Source: an uncultured Clostridia bacterium
GTDB taxonomy: Bacteria > Bacillota > Clostridia > Saccharofermentanales > Saccharofermentanaceae
Length of the DNA stretch: 64,000 bases
Direction: 5' to 3'
Assembly: GCA_946403085.1 (NCBI GenBank)
Contig: CAMIYM010000001.1
Location: 124,001-188,000 of the forward strand
A program made the position numbers and the translations under genes. This document shows positions 44,342 to 52,677 of this stretch, piece by piece. Position 1 is the stretch's first letter. Every line of letters begins with the position of its first letter. A model generated the notes under the pieces. It worked only from the letters and a program-made list of their open reading frames with translations. It did not search any database and was not told where the DNA came from.

Positions 44342-44413
44342 TATGAAAGGCCCTCTATCACTTTCTTATTCTTAATTACTTACACAGTCAAATATAGTAT
44401 TACAATCCAGGAC

Positions 44414-44890
44414 TCACTTCAATATTACGCGCCAGGCCTCTTCCAGTCTGGACATGCTCCATGCGGCATTCGCAGGGCTTGTGGAGGGAAGACATATTCC
44501 TTCTCTCCCTGTGACCGGAAGAAGGTACTTCTGATAGTACTGGAAAGCCTTCTGACCGTTCAGATATATTGCCTTGATATCTGCAGTGCTCAAGATCTTT
44601 GATATATCGTTGACCTGAACATTTCTGATACTGGAATCGGAAGAACCATCTATCTCACACGAACCGATCACATCCCAAAGCGCTATATGGTTACGTAGAA
44701 GAAAAGCTTTTTTCGAAGCTGTGTCCGTAGGAACTTCTTCGCCGAATACAGCCGCAGTTACTTTCCAGAACCTGTTCTGCGGATGACCGTAAAAGAAGCC
44801 TTCTTCTCTGGATTTTACCGAAGGAAAACTTCCCAGTATCAGCACTCTGGATTCTTTGTTGTAAACAGGCGGTATCGGATGCGTGACCAT
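44414..44890 (-). CDS. DNA-deoxyinosine glycosylase-like protein (uracil-DNA glycosylase superfamily)
   Basis: 158 residues from ATG 44890, chosen for the GGGAG six bases upstream. LILGSFPSVKSREEGFFYGHPQNRFWK (read in two parts) and the C-terminal LPSTSPANAAWS are the hallmarks of the deoxyinosine/hypoxanthine glycosylase branch of the UDG superfamily. It removes deaminated bases from DNA as the first step of base excision repair. No neighbour is functionally related. A good promoter lies 30 bases upstream. Confidence 0.85.
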   Translation of the reverse strand: MVTHPIPPVYNKESRVLILGSFPSVKSREEGFFYGHPQNRFWKVTAAVFGEEVPTDTASKKAFLLRNHIALWDVIGSCEIDGSSDSSIRNVQVNDISKILSTADIKAIYLNGQKAFQYYQKYLLPVTGREGICLPSTSPANAAWSMSRLEEAWRVILK

Positions 44891-44920
44891 TTGAAACTCC
44901 CGTATTTGCATGATGCATAT

Positions 44921-44949
44921 ATTATAAGGCGGCCGGACAGATTTAATCA
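44921..44949 (-). promoter_or_regulatory. Promoter of the DNA glycosylase gene
   Basis: On the minus strand TGATTA (44944-44949), exactly 17 bp and TATAAT (44921-44926). Confidence 0.6.
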
Positions 44950-44962
44950 GCATCAAATTATA

Positions 44963-44990
44963 TTGACTTAATGGCTCATTCAAGTACTAT
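44963..44990 (+). promoter_or_regulatory. Promoter of the divergent lipoprotein gene
   Basis: TTGACT (44963-44968), a 16-bp spacer and TACTAT (44985-44990), about 37 bases before ATG 45027. Confidence 0.5.
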
Positions 44991-45026
44991 TTATTCATTG
45001 GAATAAACATAATGGGGGTAATAAAT

Positions 45027-45422
45027 ATGCGTAAAGCAGCAGTCAGTTTTTTCACAGTATTTGTGTGCATCTTCATGTTCGCCGGATGCTATACCGGAAA
45101 GAACCTTGAAGAGAGGATCAACATGAACGAAAGACAGCGCTGGATCGACGAAGTGTCAAAAGATTCACTGGTCCAGTCAGAGACTTCCAAAGTAACGATG
45201 GATGTCAAAGAGAACAACCTCATTTTCAAGGTCTATCTCAAAGTGTCCTACTCACATCTTCAGACTATCCAGCTTCAGTCTCTTCTTAAGAACCACGATG
45301 AATCAAAGCGTATAAACCAGCTTAAGGATTCAGTGAAGAAGAGGTATGGTATCCGTCCTGTTGAAGTTACCATGTCCTTCTATGGCGCTGACGGAAAACT
45401 GGTAGGTACGATCAAGGGCTGA
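45027..45422 (+). CDS. Small lipoprotein, DUF4854-like
   Basis: 131 residues. The signal peptide ends in a lipobox (IFMFAGC), so the mature protein of about 110 residues is anchored outside. The remainder (RQRWIDEVSKDSLVQSE, then LKDSVKKRYGIRPVEVTMSFYGADG) resembles small Firmicute lipoproteins of the DUF4854 type; this assignment is tentative. The ATG at 45012 lies within the GGGGG Shine-Dalgarno sequence, so ATG 45027 is the start. The stop lies four bases from that of the convergent gene. Confidence 0.65.
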   Translation: MRKAAVSFFTVFVCIFMFAGCYTGKNLEERINMNERQRWIDEVSKDSLVQSETSKVTMDVKENNLIFKVYLKVSYSHLQTIQLQSLLKNHDESKRINQLKDSVKKRYGIRPVEVTMSFYGADGKLVGTIKG

Positions 45423-45425
45423 TCT

Positions 45426-46787
45426 TTATTTATTAGGTTTCCTTGTGATCTCGTCTATTCCGATATCAAGTTCAGTCATTTTCTCTAAGATACGCGCATA
45501 GCATTCAGACTTAGTATCGTCGTCCACGGCATCTTTTAATTCCTTCACGTATTTGCCAATATCGCGGAGGGGTGATTTAACATCCGGGACATTTGAATCA
45601 ACAATATCTTCAATAACGACCTTATCAGAGGATGTGGCTGATGCCGTCCTCTGATTTTCTTTTTTGTATCTCTTATAAGGTGCGATCGCCGACAGGCAGG
45701 GGATGCCAATGCACAGAAGCAGAAGCAAGACAGGGTATAAGATAAGAACAGGCTTGAAGTACTCTTCGAAGGAAGCATAAGTAGCAACATATTCCAGAAG
45801 ATAGCGCTCACCGCCGTAGTTTAACATCATCATACTTCCGGTGGTCGTGCGTCCGTTCTCGAGTTTAACCTCTGTGCTGTAACGATTGAAATCTAAGAAG
45901 TCAGTGAGTCTTGTGTCGAATTTCTCGTATGCATAAAAATCGTTGCTGCTTGAGGTCAGGAAAAGATCGCCTTCCTGTTCGAAAAACTTATCCGGACGTA
46001 CAGGCAGATTGTATATATGCAATTTTTGGTATCCGCTGTATTCCGGAAACTCGGAATCGTCATTAATGCTTTTTGAATATAAAGACGCATTATTACTATC
46101 AGTAAAGTCCCATGTTTTACCATCCGGCCGTTTTCTGTATTCATCGTCACACTGAAAAACCTTGCCAAGATGCAAGTATTCTTCATCCAAATAATAAGAG
46201 TCACAACAGATAGTAGCACTCTTATAATCACGGTCTAATACAGCGCGGTAAAGTTTGTTAAAAGCATAATTTCCAACGTTGGCAACGCGCGATAACCAGA
46301 TCAAAGTACCGCTGTCTGAGATAACAGACGGACTTAAGTCAAGCCCCCATATCTCGTCGCATTTCCTGTAATCTATCGATGTAAGGTTATCTTCGGTGCC
46401 AATTTGCCTGTTTGATATATCAGGCAGTTCTTTGGTAACGACTATCCATTTTCCCATACCAACAACGAATATAGGGATCTCACCGTAATCTGTCTCACAG
46501 AGGGTGTCATAACTGCCGTCGTCTTTTATTCTGACTATCCTTAAATAATCATATGCACTATCGAAGGCCAGTTGTTTCATGAACAGTCTTTGATCAAGAT
46601 CTTTATTGCTGTCACTGTACTCTCTTATATAGGATTTGAGTGTATCTTCGTATTGGTATAAGCCTAGCTCTATAGACATGTAATAGACGTCTTTCAGATA
46701 TGATACCGACAAAAAGAATATGATAATGCCAATAAGCAGACCTATAAGTGCTCTTATGATCACAAAATGAAAATAATTCTTTTTCAT
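45426..46787 (-). CDS. Two-helix membrane protein resembling a histidine kinase without catalytic domain
   Basis: 453 residues. TM helices at about 9-30 and 345-370 flank an extracellular domain of about 315 residues, the layout of a sensor kinase. The cytoplasmic part is only about 80 residues. Its DSNVPDVKSPLRDIGKYVKEL, followed by a second helix (ECYARILEKMTELDIGIDEI), matches the two-helix HisKA pattern (SHELKTPLxxIxGYxELL). The phospho-acceptor His is replaced by Asp, and no ATP-binding domain follows. I infer a degenerate or repurposed sensor. The extracellular domain is not recognised and is rich in Tyr and Asp. No response regulator lies nearby. It could equally be an unrelated membrane protein with a chance match. 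Confidence 0.6.
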   Translation of the reverse strand: MKKNYFHFVIIRALIGLLIGIIIFFLSVSYLKDVYYMSIELGLYQYEDTLKSYIREYSDSNKDLDQRLFMKQLAFDSAYDYLRIVRIKDDGSYDTLCETDYGEIPIFVVGMGKWIVVTKELPDISNRQIGTEDNLTSIDYRKCDEIWGLDLSPSVISDSGTLIWLSRVANVGNYAFNKLYRAVLDRDYKSATICCDSYYLDEEYLHLGKVFQCDDEYRKRPDGKTWDFTDSNNASLYSKSINDDSEFPEYSGYQKLHIYNLPVRPDKFFEQEGDLFLTSSSNDFYAYEKFDTRLTDFLDFNRYSTEVKLENGRTTTGSMMMLNYGGERYLLEYVATYASFEEYFKPVLILYPVLLLLLCIGIPCLSAIAPYKRYKKENQRTASATSSDKVVIEDIVDSNVPDVKSPLRDIGKYVKELKDAVDDDTKSECYARILEKMTELDIGIDEITRKPNK

Positions 46788-46830
46788 GCCGGAAATCTCC
46801 CCGTAAGACTCCTAAATGCTAATTGTCCGT

Positions 46831-47541
46831 TTATTCATTTTCGGAATCAGAAGGGACTTTTACGGAACACGTGAATGTTGCAACGACACCTTTAAAAGTG
46901 TACTTCTGGTAATTCACTTGATATGACATATTCTTCCAACTGTTTCTTGGATTAATAGCCAAACCGTCTTTTAAATAATCAGAGGAGTCACCATCCGGAA
47001 CGATTGAATTGCCAACTTGCTCATAGACCCCGCGGGAAAAATCAGTTTCATCGAACAAAAGCGTTACTGTGACCGAACTTTTCTCTTCAAGTACGATCTT
47101 GCCGTCTTCATTCTTCGCCTTGATCGTGATAGTTCCAAATGTATTAGTCTTGGGTTTGTCCTTGCCCCACTTAAAAGTCCAGACACCCTTGGAATATGAA
47201 TATTCCGGCTTGATCGAGAACCTGTTTGCATAGCTTTCTGCGGTCGTATTTGTTCTTATCCTCATAGTCTTCAAAACATTCTCTGAGACTTGAGAGGAAT
47301 TCTTAACACCAAAATCGACGAATATTTCACCATCTGAAGGTATCAGATCATCAAAGCCTGGTTCTGTCTCTTCAGTGGTTGTGGCCTCAGTGGTCGTTTC
47401 TTCCGTGGTTGTAGTTGTGGCCTCTGTAGTTGTTTCTGTCGTTGTCTCTACTGAAGTGTCACTTGGTTTTGAACTGGCTGAGCAGGCACTAAAGCTAAGT
47501 ATAACTGCACCTGTAATGACTATGCTTAGTATCTTTTTCAT
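46831..47541 (-). CDS. Secreted lipoprotein with Thr-rich linker, function unknown
   Basis: 236 residues. A signal peptide with lipobox (LSFSAC) is followed by about 35 residues of Thr and Glu (TTTETTTEATTTTTEE). The C-terminal domain of about 170 residues is probably beta-rich (GVWTFKWGKDKPKTNTFGTITI, KYTFKGVVATFTCSVKVP). No family recognised. The linker suggests extension beyond the wall. It lies between the sensor-like gene and another extracytoplasmic protein gene on the same strand, possibly one transcription unit of envelope proteins. Confidence 0.65.
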   Translation of the reverse strand: MKKILSIVITGAVILSFSACSASSKPSDTSVETTTETTTEATTTTTEETTTEATTTEETEPGFDDLIPSDGEIFVDFGVKNSSQVSENVLKTMRIRTNTTAESYANRFSIKPEYSYSKGVWTFKWGKDKPKTNTFGTITIKAKNEDGKIVLEEKSSVTVTLLFDETDFSRGVYEQVGNSIVPDGDSSDYLKDGLAINPRNSWKNMSYQVNYQKYTFKGVVATFTCSVKVPSDSENE

Positions 47542-47636
47542 GGCCGAATCTCCTATAATTCGAATAATCCCCGGGCCTTGCTTACAGATACTATTATACG
47601 GTTTATCTTCTCATTTATCTCGAAAATAATCAGATT

Positions 47637-48377
47637 TTACTTTTTAAAATCTTCTGACACATGTATCAGATAATAATAGCCGTTGTTCTTATCCCTGACT
47701 CTCTTGTAGCAGACGATCCAGTCATGGGAATCATCGACCGTGATCCTGACACCTTTATCAAAAGTGTTCAGCATGTTGTAGAACTTGCTTCCCTGAGCTC
47801 CTTCACTGTAGCGGTTTACAAAGGCATCGTAGATTTCCATAGCCTTGTTAGGATCGTGGATCCTCATCTTCATAGTGAATTCAACCGCGCCGGTGGAGGG
47901 GTTTCCTTCCACATTAAAGCTTGCGATGTGATCGATCTTCTCATCCGGAAGGATCAGATCATAGAACATGAACATGCCGTTGCCGGTGGAATCCACCTGG
48001 GTATGTGCCTTGTGCTTTAATTCCTTATCGAAAGTCTTAAGATCCGAAACGTTATATTTGTGAGCTAAGTCGTGATAATACTCGTATTCGGCAATTATCT
48101 CTTCAGTCTTCAGATCCTGAATTATGTAGTAGCTGTCCATTCCTTTATAACCGCCGCCCTCATAATAGTCTCTGCCTTGAGTCTCTCTGGTCGTAGTCGG
48201 CGTTGTATCCGGAATATCCCTGTAAAAACTTGTCTCGGTCTCATCGTCTTCATCGGACTCTGTCCATTCATATGTGTTTGACGAATCTATATAATGCACC
48301 ACAAGTGCAACAATTCCGGAAATTGCTGCTAACGCAAGTGTTCCTGCTGCAATAGTGATCAATACTTTCTTGGCCAT
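47637..48377 (-). CDS. Membrane-anchored extracytoplasmic protein, function unknown
   Basis: 246 residues. One N-terminal TM helix or uncleaved signal (about 5-30) is followed by an acidic, Thr-rich spacer (ESDEDDETETS, DTTPTTTRETQG) and a globular domain of about 170 residues with many Tyr and His. It ends KNGYYYLIHVSEDFKK. No motif was recognised. It shares its overall design with the lipoprotein encoded at 46831 (membrane anchor, Thr/Asp linker, C-terminal domain), but the domains do not align by eye. Confidence 0.62.
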   Translation of the reverse strand: MAKKVLITIAAGTLALAAISGIVALVVHYIDSSNTYEWTESDEDDETETSFYRDIPDTTPTTTRETQGRDYYEGGGYKGMDSYYIIQDLKTEEIIAEYEYYHDLAHKYNVSDLKTFDKELKHKAHTQVDSTGNGMFMFYDLILPDEKIDHIASFNVEGNPSTGAVEFTMKMRIHDPNKAMEIYDAFVNRYSEGAQGSKFYNMLNTFDKGVRITVDDSHDWIVCYKRVRDKNNGYYYLIHVSEDFKK

Positions 48378-48451
48378 AAATATGCACCTTTCTTATTTAC
48401 CTGAAATGGTTATCTGTCTTATATACAACCTGTAAGACGGAAATGTTGCAT

Positions 48452-48472
48452 ATTATAAGTCAGATCAGACTT
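48452..48472 (-). promoter_or_regulatory. -10 element with abutting palindrome upstream of the 47637 gene
   Basis: TATAAT on the minus strand (48452-48457) directly abuts a 16-bp inverted repeat (48457-48472; AAGTC, six bases, GACTT, one mismatch). A repressor bound there would cover the promoter. The rest of the 48378-48660 gap shows no gene that I can support. Confidence 0.4.
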
Positions 48473-48659
48473 AAGAATTATAGCATCCCGCCCCATATGC
48501 CACATCTTTGCCTGAAAACAGTTTGAATGTCAAAGCATTCCTGCGTAATATGAATTTGCAAGGGTTGGATCGTGAGCCTGGGTAAGGGAGGCGGACCGTA
48601 TCAAGAGACTATGTATCTATTACATGTGTATTGATGATCGTTTGCTTTGATTTAGCATT

Positions 48660-48689
48660 AAAAAACCCGGAATGCGATGCATTCCGGGT
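48660..48689 (-). terminator. Rho-independent terminator after the zinc-ribbon gene
   Basis: A perfect 11-bp stem (ACCCGGAATGC with GCATTCCGGGT, 48665-48675 and 48679-48689), followed by TTTTTTA on the minus strand. Confidence 0.93.
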
Positions 48690-48717
48690 CTGTGATCTGA
48701 CTAAGATCTGTTTACTG

Positions 48718-49074
48718 TCAGTCGAGCTTTGCACCGCAGCCACTACAGAAATGCGAATCTCCTACAGTGTATGGACGGCCGCAGTTCTTGCAGTAAGCTG
48801 TGGCACCTTCTGCAATAGGTGCTGCTGCCACGGGCATTGCTGCGACAGCCGGCGTGGGTGCAGGTACTGTGTTGATGTAGTCGCCGTTCGCATCGATTGC
48901 GAAAGACTCACTGTGACGAAGCGGTGTGCGGCACTTGGGACAGTACACAAAGCCGTCTGCATACCAGGGTCTGAAATCCAGTTTCTCATCTGTGTACTGG
49001 ATAACAGTCTGACACTTATTGCATGTCAGCTTGTAGGTAAGTCCGCTGTGCCAAAGTGCTCTTTTGAATGCCAT
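48718..49074 (-). CDS. Small protein with two zinc ribbons
   Basis: 118 residues. A first zinc ribbon (CNKC...CPKC, about residues 18-48) is followed by a Pro/Ala linker (PAPTPAVAAMPVAAAP) and a second, C-terminal zinc ribbon (YCKNCGRPY...FCSGCGAKLD). It is cytoplasmic with no enzymatic motif. Such proteins are common in Firmicutes and their roles are mostly unknown. It is single-gene, with its own strong terminator. The WYADGFVYCPKCRTPLRHS stretch is the most distinctive part. Confidence 0.7.
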   Translation of the reverse strand: MAFKRALWHSGLTYKLTCNKCQTVIQYTDEKLDFRPWYADGFVYCPKCRTPLRHSESFAIDANGDYINTVPAPTPAVAAMPVAAAPIAEGATAYCKNCGRPYTVGDSHFCSGCGAKLD

Positions 49075-49238
49075 GAATCTATCCTCCTTGATCCCTTAAG
49101 TAACAATATTTTACTCTAAATCGCCCAAGATTTCTTTAACGGATTGTTAATATCAATGCTTTTCAATTAATGCTTCTGCCCGAGTTCCATAAGGATGAGC
49201 AACATATTGCAATGATTTTAAGTCAGTTATACTGCTGA

Positions 49239-50027
49239 CTACAGTCTCTCCAGTTCAACTAATCTATATATCTTCCTGTACATTTTACCTGTAAACATCA
49301 ACTTGAAAAAACTTCTATCAAATCCTTGAAGCTCATCTACCAGTTCAGGAGGTGTCAGCGAGTGCTCCGCTTTTAACCGGATCTGCAACCCCTTAAGTAA
49401 GCCGTTGATATCGTCTATGCCATAGACTGTCGTTACTCCGACATCATTTATTGGATTTTTGTACTTGGAAGCTTTCGCACCGAACACGGTATATATGTCC
49501 ATCAGGATATGAACGGACTCGTACTTTTCCTGCAGCACCGCGAGAAAAGCCCTGAGCTGCTCGTTAGTAAGATACATGCTTATGCCTTCAAGAATGACGA
49601 TTACATTATTGCTGTCCGGCAAACCCCTGACCTGCTCAGTATCGGATGCGTTCAGTTCGCGCATTTGATATGTGGATGTCTCTTCGTAGTATCGTCTGCG
49701 CATCGATATAACATCCGGGAAATCACAATCAAGCCAGAGTTTGGGATGCTTTTTTACACGCTGACATCTGCTGTCCAGGCCACAGCCTATGTGAAGGACC
49801 AACGCATCAGGATCCTGTTCTATCATGGAATCAGTCCACTCATCAAATATCCTGGCTCTCATAGCCATGTTATATGCCAGCCATTTGGAACCTGACTTTC
49901 CCTTTACAGGGAAAGCTTCCTTCTCCCAGATCTTCTCAGCAAAAGGATCGCTCAGAATAATATTCTTCCTGCTTACCCTGGCCTTTCCGTATAGCGGAAT
50001 GAATAATGTCCGGTTAACTTCGTTCAT
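49239..50027 (-). CDS. Leucine carboxyl methyltransferase-family SAM-dependent methyltransferase
   Basis: 262 residues. The SAM-binding motif is LVLHIGCGLDSRCQR, followed by the acidic loop WLDCDFPDVI and ILEGISMYLTNEQL, all typical of the LCMT/PPM family. DPFAEKIWEKE near the N-terminus is the usual entry motif. Bacterial members methylate carboxyl or hydroxyl groups in small molecules; the substrate here is unknown. There is no clear operon partner. The upstream gap (50028-50236) carries repeat sequences noted separately. Confidence 0.82.
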   Translation of the reverse strand: MNEVNRTLFIPLYGKARVSRKNIILSDPFAEKIWEKEAFPVKGKSGSKWLAYNMAMRARIFDEWTDSMIEQDPDALVLHIGCGLDSRCQRVKKHPKLWLDCDFPDVISMRRRYYEETSTYQMRELNASDTEQVRGLPDSNNVIVILEGISMYLTNEQLRAFLAVLQEKYESVHILMDIYTVFGAKASKYKNPINDVGVTTVYGIDDINGLLKGLQIRLKAEHSLTPPELVDELQGFDRSFFKLMFTGKMYRKIYRLVELERL

Positions 50028-50100
50028 ATATCTGATTATTATCCGATCCGAAGATCATCATTGAATAAAGTCATTATAACATTCAAGCGCAGGCACCACC

Positions 50101-50165
50101 TGTACACTATTTGTTCTCAAAAACACTTCACAAAGTGTACTTTTCGCGATTATGTACACTATTTG
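50101..50165. repeat. Repeated TGTACACTATTTG motifs, possible mobile-element end remnant
   Basis: TGTACACTATTTG occurs at 50101-50113 and again at 50153-50165. An inverted partial copy (AAGTGTAC, 50133-50140) lies between them. Multiple TGTACA-type repeats at the ends are a feature of IS21-like elements as I recall, but no transposase gene is present in the window. It may also be a regulator-binding array. Confidence 0.45.
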
Positions 50166-50236
50166 ACCATATATCGCAGGCTTCTTAGTTAAATTCCGTA
50201 TTATCTTATTCAATGGTTTTCAGCACTCAAAAGGAA

Positions 50237-50911
50237 TTATACCATGCCTGTAGAATGAGAATATTCTTCCATAAGTTTCTCATAACTTAAAGGCTGGTAA
50301 TCAGTCTTACCATTCTTATCTATTTCTATATTCATGTCTTTCAATATCGACGGTAACCAGATCATCAGTTTCTTATACTGCCTGTTGTTAACACCACACA
50401 ACAATACATAAGAATAGTGTTCATCAGTCATTCCCGGTAAAAGGAAAGATCTTGAGTCATTATCAGCGCCATGCTTAAAGACAAGGAATTTTGGGCTGTC
50501 GAAATACTCATATTCATTCACAGGCAGGAATCCAACGAAATCCTTGATGTTAAAGCTCTGAACACTTTTCCCGACAGTTATGTTCATTGCTTTTTCCGTT
50601 ATCTCTATCCTTGTATTAACAGCACCTCGAAGGTATTTCAGACCGCCGAAGAATGCACAAAGAAATACCAGTGGCACTCCAATAAGAAGAATAAGATCAA
50701 AACTTATTTCTTTAAATGGAAAAATCATATATCTAATGACATATACGAATGCTGTAGCAACGGCTAAAAAGGAGCCGAGTAAAAACGCTTTCAATTTATT
50801 ATGCTTTGTGTCGAACCATCTGTTTTTTCTTGAAAACATTCCTGTCCCTACCGTTGTTTTGCCAATTTCCATTGTTCCGTTAAAACAATTACAGCCATTC
50901 GTTATTTCCAT
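50237..50911 (-). CDS. Two-helix membrane protein, function unknown
   Basis: 224 residues. A short N-terminus is followed by two TM helices (about 42-65 and 74-92). The cytoplasmic domain of about 130 residues begins RIEITEKAMNITVGKSVQSFN, which could be a small PH-like beta fold; this is a guess from the pattern. The ATG directly follows the TGA of the gene at 50912, so the two are translationally coupled and probably work together. An internal Met (residue 14 or 25) is a possible alternative start. Confidence 0.6.
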   Translation of the reverse strand: MEITNGCNCFNGTMEIGKTTVGTGMFSRKNRWFDTKHNKLKAFLLGSFLAVATAFVYVIRYMIFPFKEISFDLILLIGVPLVFLCAFFGGLKYLRGAVNTRIEITEKAMNITVGKSVQSFNIKDFVGFLPVNEYEYFDSPKFLVFKHGADNDSRSFLLPGMTDEHYSYVLLCGVNNRQYKKLMIWLPSILKDMNIEIDKNGKTDYQPLSYEKLMEEYSHSTGMV

Positions 50912-52444
50912 TCAACTGTTGCTGTCGTTAACAAGCGAACGCTTCAGTTCATCGAATTCAGCGCGCAGCTTTTTTCTCAGTGCCGCGCAGTCATCAGCCC
51001 TTTTCTTTAGTCCTGCGAGCTTTGCATTAAACTCTTTATCCTCTTTATCCGAGAGATTAAGGGCTGCGTTTTCCTTGGCATACTTAATGGCGTTTTTAGC
51101 GCTTTTGATCTCCTGTTCACTGTGTGCCCAATTTATGTAGCAGGTGACGGTTGCCTTAAGGTTTTCGAAGAATGCCTTTTTGTCTTCGCTCGAATGCTGT
51201 ACGGCTTCGTCAGCTCTGTCTTTCAGGTGTTCTTCCATAAACGGAAGCATCTTGTCCTCCATATCGATGTCGGAGGTGTTCTGCCATCTGCCGGCGCAGA
51301 GAACCCTGCCGAGCAGAGCATCAGGATTATGAGGATCCACCATGAGCATATGTGAGAATCTCTGATCTGCTTCGGTATAATCAACAGCTTCCAGCGCCTT
51401 TTTAGCCTTCGAAAACGGATCGTTGAAGAACAGTGACGTGCCGTAAGCAACGCCGCAGAACTTGCACTCATAAAGTTTCTTTTCCTTATCCAAATGCAGC
51501 TGGCCGCCGCACTTTGCGCAGTTGACTGTCTTGGTGACATCTACAAAAGGATCCGTTCCCGCATCGACCTTGGAAGCAGCCGGTGGCGTGTATCCGTCCA
51601 CGGTAGGATCGAGATCTTTAAGTTCTTTGTATTTTTCGAAGTATTCCCGCTTGATCTTCTTTGCCTCATCAGACAATGATTCAGCCTCATCGTGGCTGCG
51701 GTTGATCTTTGACCCAACCATATTGGCATATCTCGTTTTCTTTCTTTCAAAATAGAAATAATGAATGGCGAAGATCGAAGCAATAATGAAAGCTATGATA
51801 AGAAACATAGGCAGGACCCAGTCAAAGGAATCCATTCCCGACAGGAGATAACAAAGGAAAAGGGCAATAATAAATGCGCCTGGCGCAAACCACTGACGTG
51901 TTAACTCCAACAAGGTCTCTTTTGATTCTTCTCTGGCAAGGTCAACTTTGTAATCATTATCAGCTATCTTCTGGAATGATTTTCTTGCATTCTCGGTGCT
52001 CACACTGTTTTCTTTGCAGAGTTGTTTATACTCTTTGGCCAGATCGATCAGCTCAGTCAGCTTATCAAAATATGCGGTGTTTTCTTCAGAGGCAGCCTTG
52101 GCTTTCCTCAGTGCAACTTTTGCAAATTCTAACTGGCAGTCTTTCAGCTTGTTTATATCCTTGAAGACTTCGGTGGAAACTATGTTGCCGTCTGCAAGTA
52201 CCAGTCCCAGAAGAGCCTCGAAATCACGTGGATTCTTTACAAGCATTGCTTCGTATTTTTGTTTTGCGGTATCAAATCTAAGTCTTCTGAGAGCAGATTC
52301 TGCCTGCCCGATCAGATCATCTCTGTGGAGTTCTATCAGATTGAACTTATTGCCGCAGAAAGGACAATCAAACAATTCCTGTTCTTCATCAAAGTTCAGG
52401 ACACCGGCGCACTTTGCGCATGAATAACTTCTGAGTTTAGCCAT
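50912..52444 (-). CDS. Membrane protein with duplicated zinc-ribbon/TPR-like modules
   Basis: 510 residues. The protein has two copies of a module made of a zinc ribbon and a TPR-like helical repeat. Copy one is at about 8-110 (CAKCAGVLNF, FDCPFCGNKF, then AKQKYEAMLVKNPRDFEALLG). Copy two is at about 305-400 (CAKCGGQLHL, YECKFCGVAY, then ADQRFSHMLMVDPHNPDALLG). Two TM helices (about 185-235) lie between them, so both modules face the cytoplasm. A charged helical tail ends the chain. The internal duplication is clear by eye. Function unknown; the design suggests a membrane platform for protein contacts. It is co-transcribed with the membrane protein encoded just downstream. Confidence 0.68.
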   Translation of the reverse strand: MAKLRSYSCAKCAGVLNFDEEQELFDCPFCGNKFNLIELHRDDLIGQAESALRRLRFDTAKQKYEAMLVKNPRDFEALLGLVLADGNIVSTEVFKDINKLKDCQLEFAKVALRKAKAASEENTAYFDKLTELIDLAKEYKQLCKENSVSTENARKSFQKIADNDYKVDLAREESKETLLELTRQWFAPGAFIIALFLCYLLSGMDSFDWVLPMFLIIAFIIASIFAIHYFYFERKKTRYANMVGSKINRSHDEAESLSDEAKKIKREYFEKYKELKDLDPTVDGYTPPAASKVDAGTDPFVDVTKTVNCAKCGGQLHLDKEKKLYECKFCGVAYGTSLFFNDPFSKAKKALEAVDYTEADQRFSHMLMVDPHNPDALLGRVLCAGRWQNTSDIDMEDKMLPFMEEHLKDRADEAVQHSSEDKKAFFENLKATVTCYINWAHSEQEIKSAKNAIKYAKENAALNLSDKEDKEFNAKLAGLKKRADDCAALRKKLRAEFDELKRSLVNDSNS

Positions 52445-52561
52445 TGTTTATCACCCGTATTTAAATGCAGGAAAATAGTGTTCCGACGGAAAACTTACGT
52501 ACAAAAGTATTATAACATCGCAACAGAGAAGAGGAATCTCAAAGAAAGACTTAATCAGATA

Positions 52562-52677
52562 ATGAACTATAAGAAGAGTCGCACCCGTCTTATTGCAGCT
52601 GGTCTTGCCGTAGCGCTGCTGACAGGATGCGGAGTGGCGGCCGGTCATACGGTAGGAGTAACTGATTATATAACAGA
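52562..52677 (+). pseudogene. Truncated lipoprotein gene fragment (signal peptide only)
   Basis: An ATG at 52562 starts a textbook lipoprotein signal: NYKKSRTRLIAAGLAVALLTGC and a few more residues (GVAAGHTVGVTDY). After about 38 codons the frame runs into the 3' end of the convergent gene at 52666, where it is only antisense sequence. I infer that the 3' part of a lipoprotein gene was lost in a rearrangement. Confidence 0.45.

Noticed and set aside
48540..48610. Possible tRNA or structured RNA in the GC-rich part of the gap
   Set aside because: No T-loop GGTTCRANNCC pattern and no acceptor stem could be formed.
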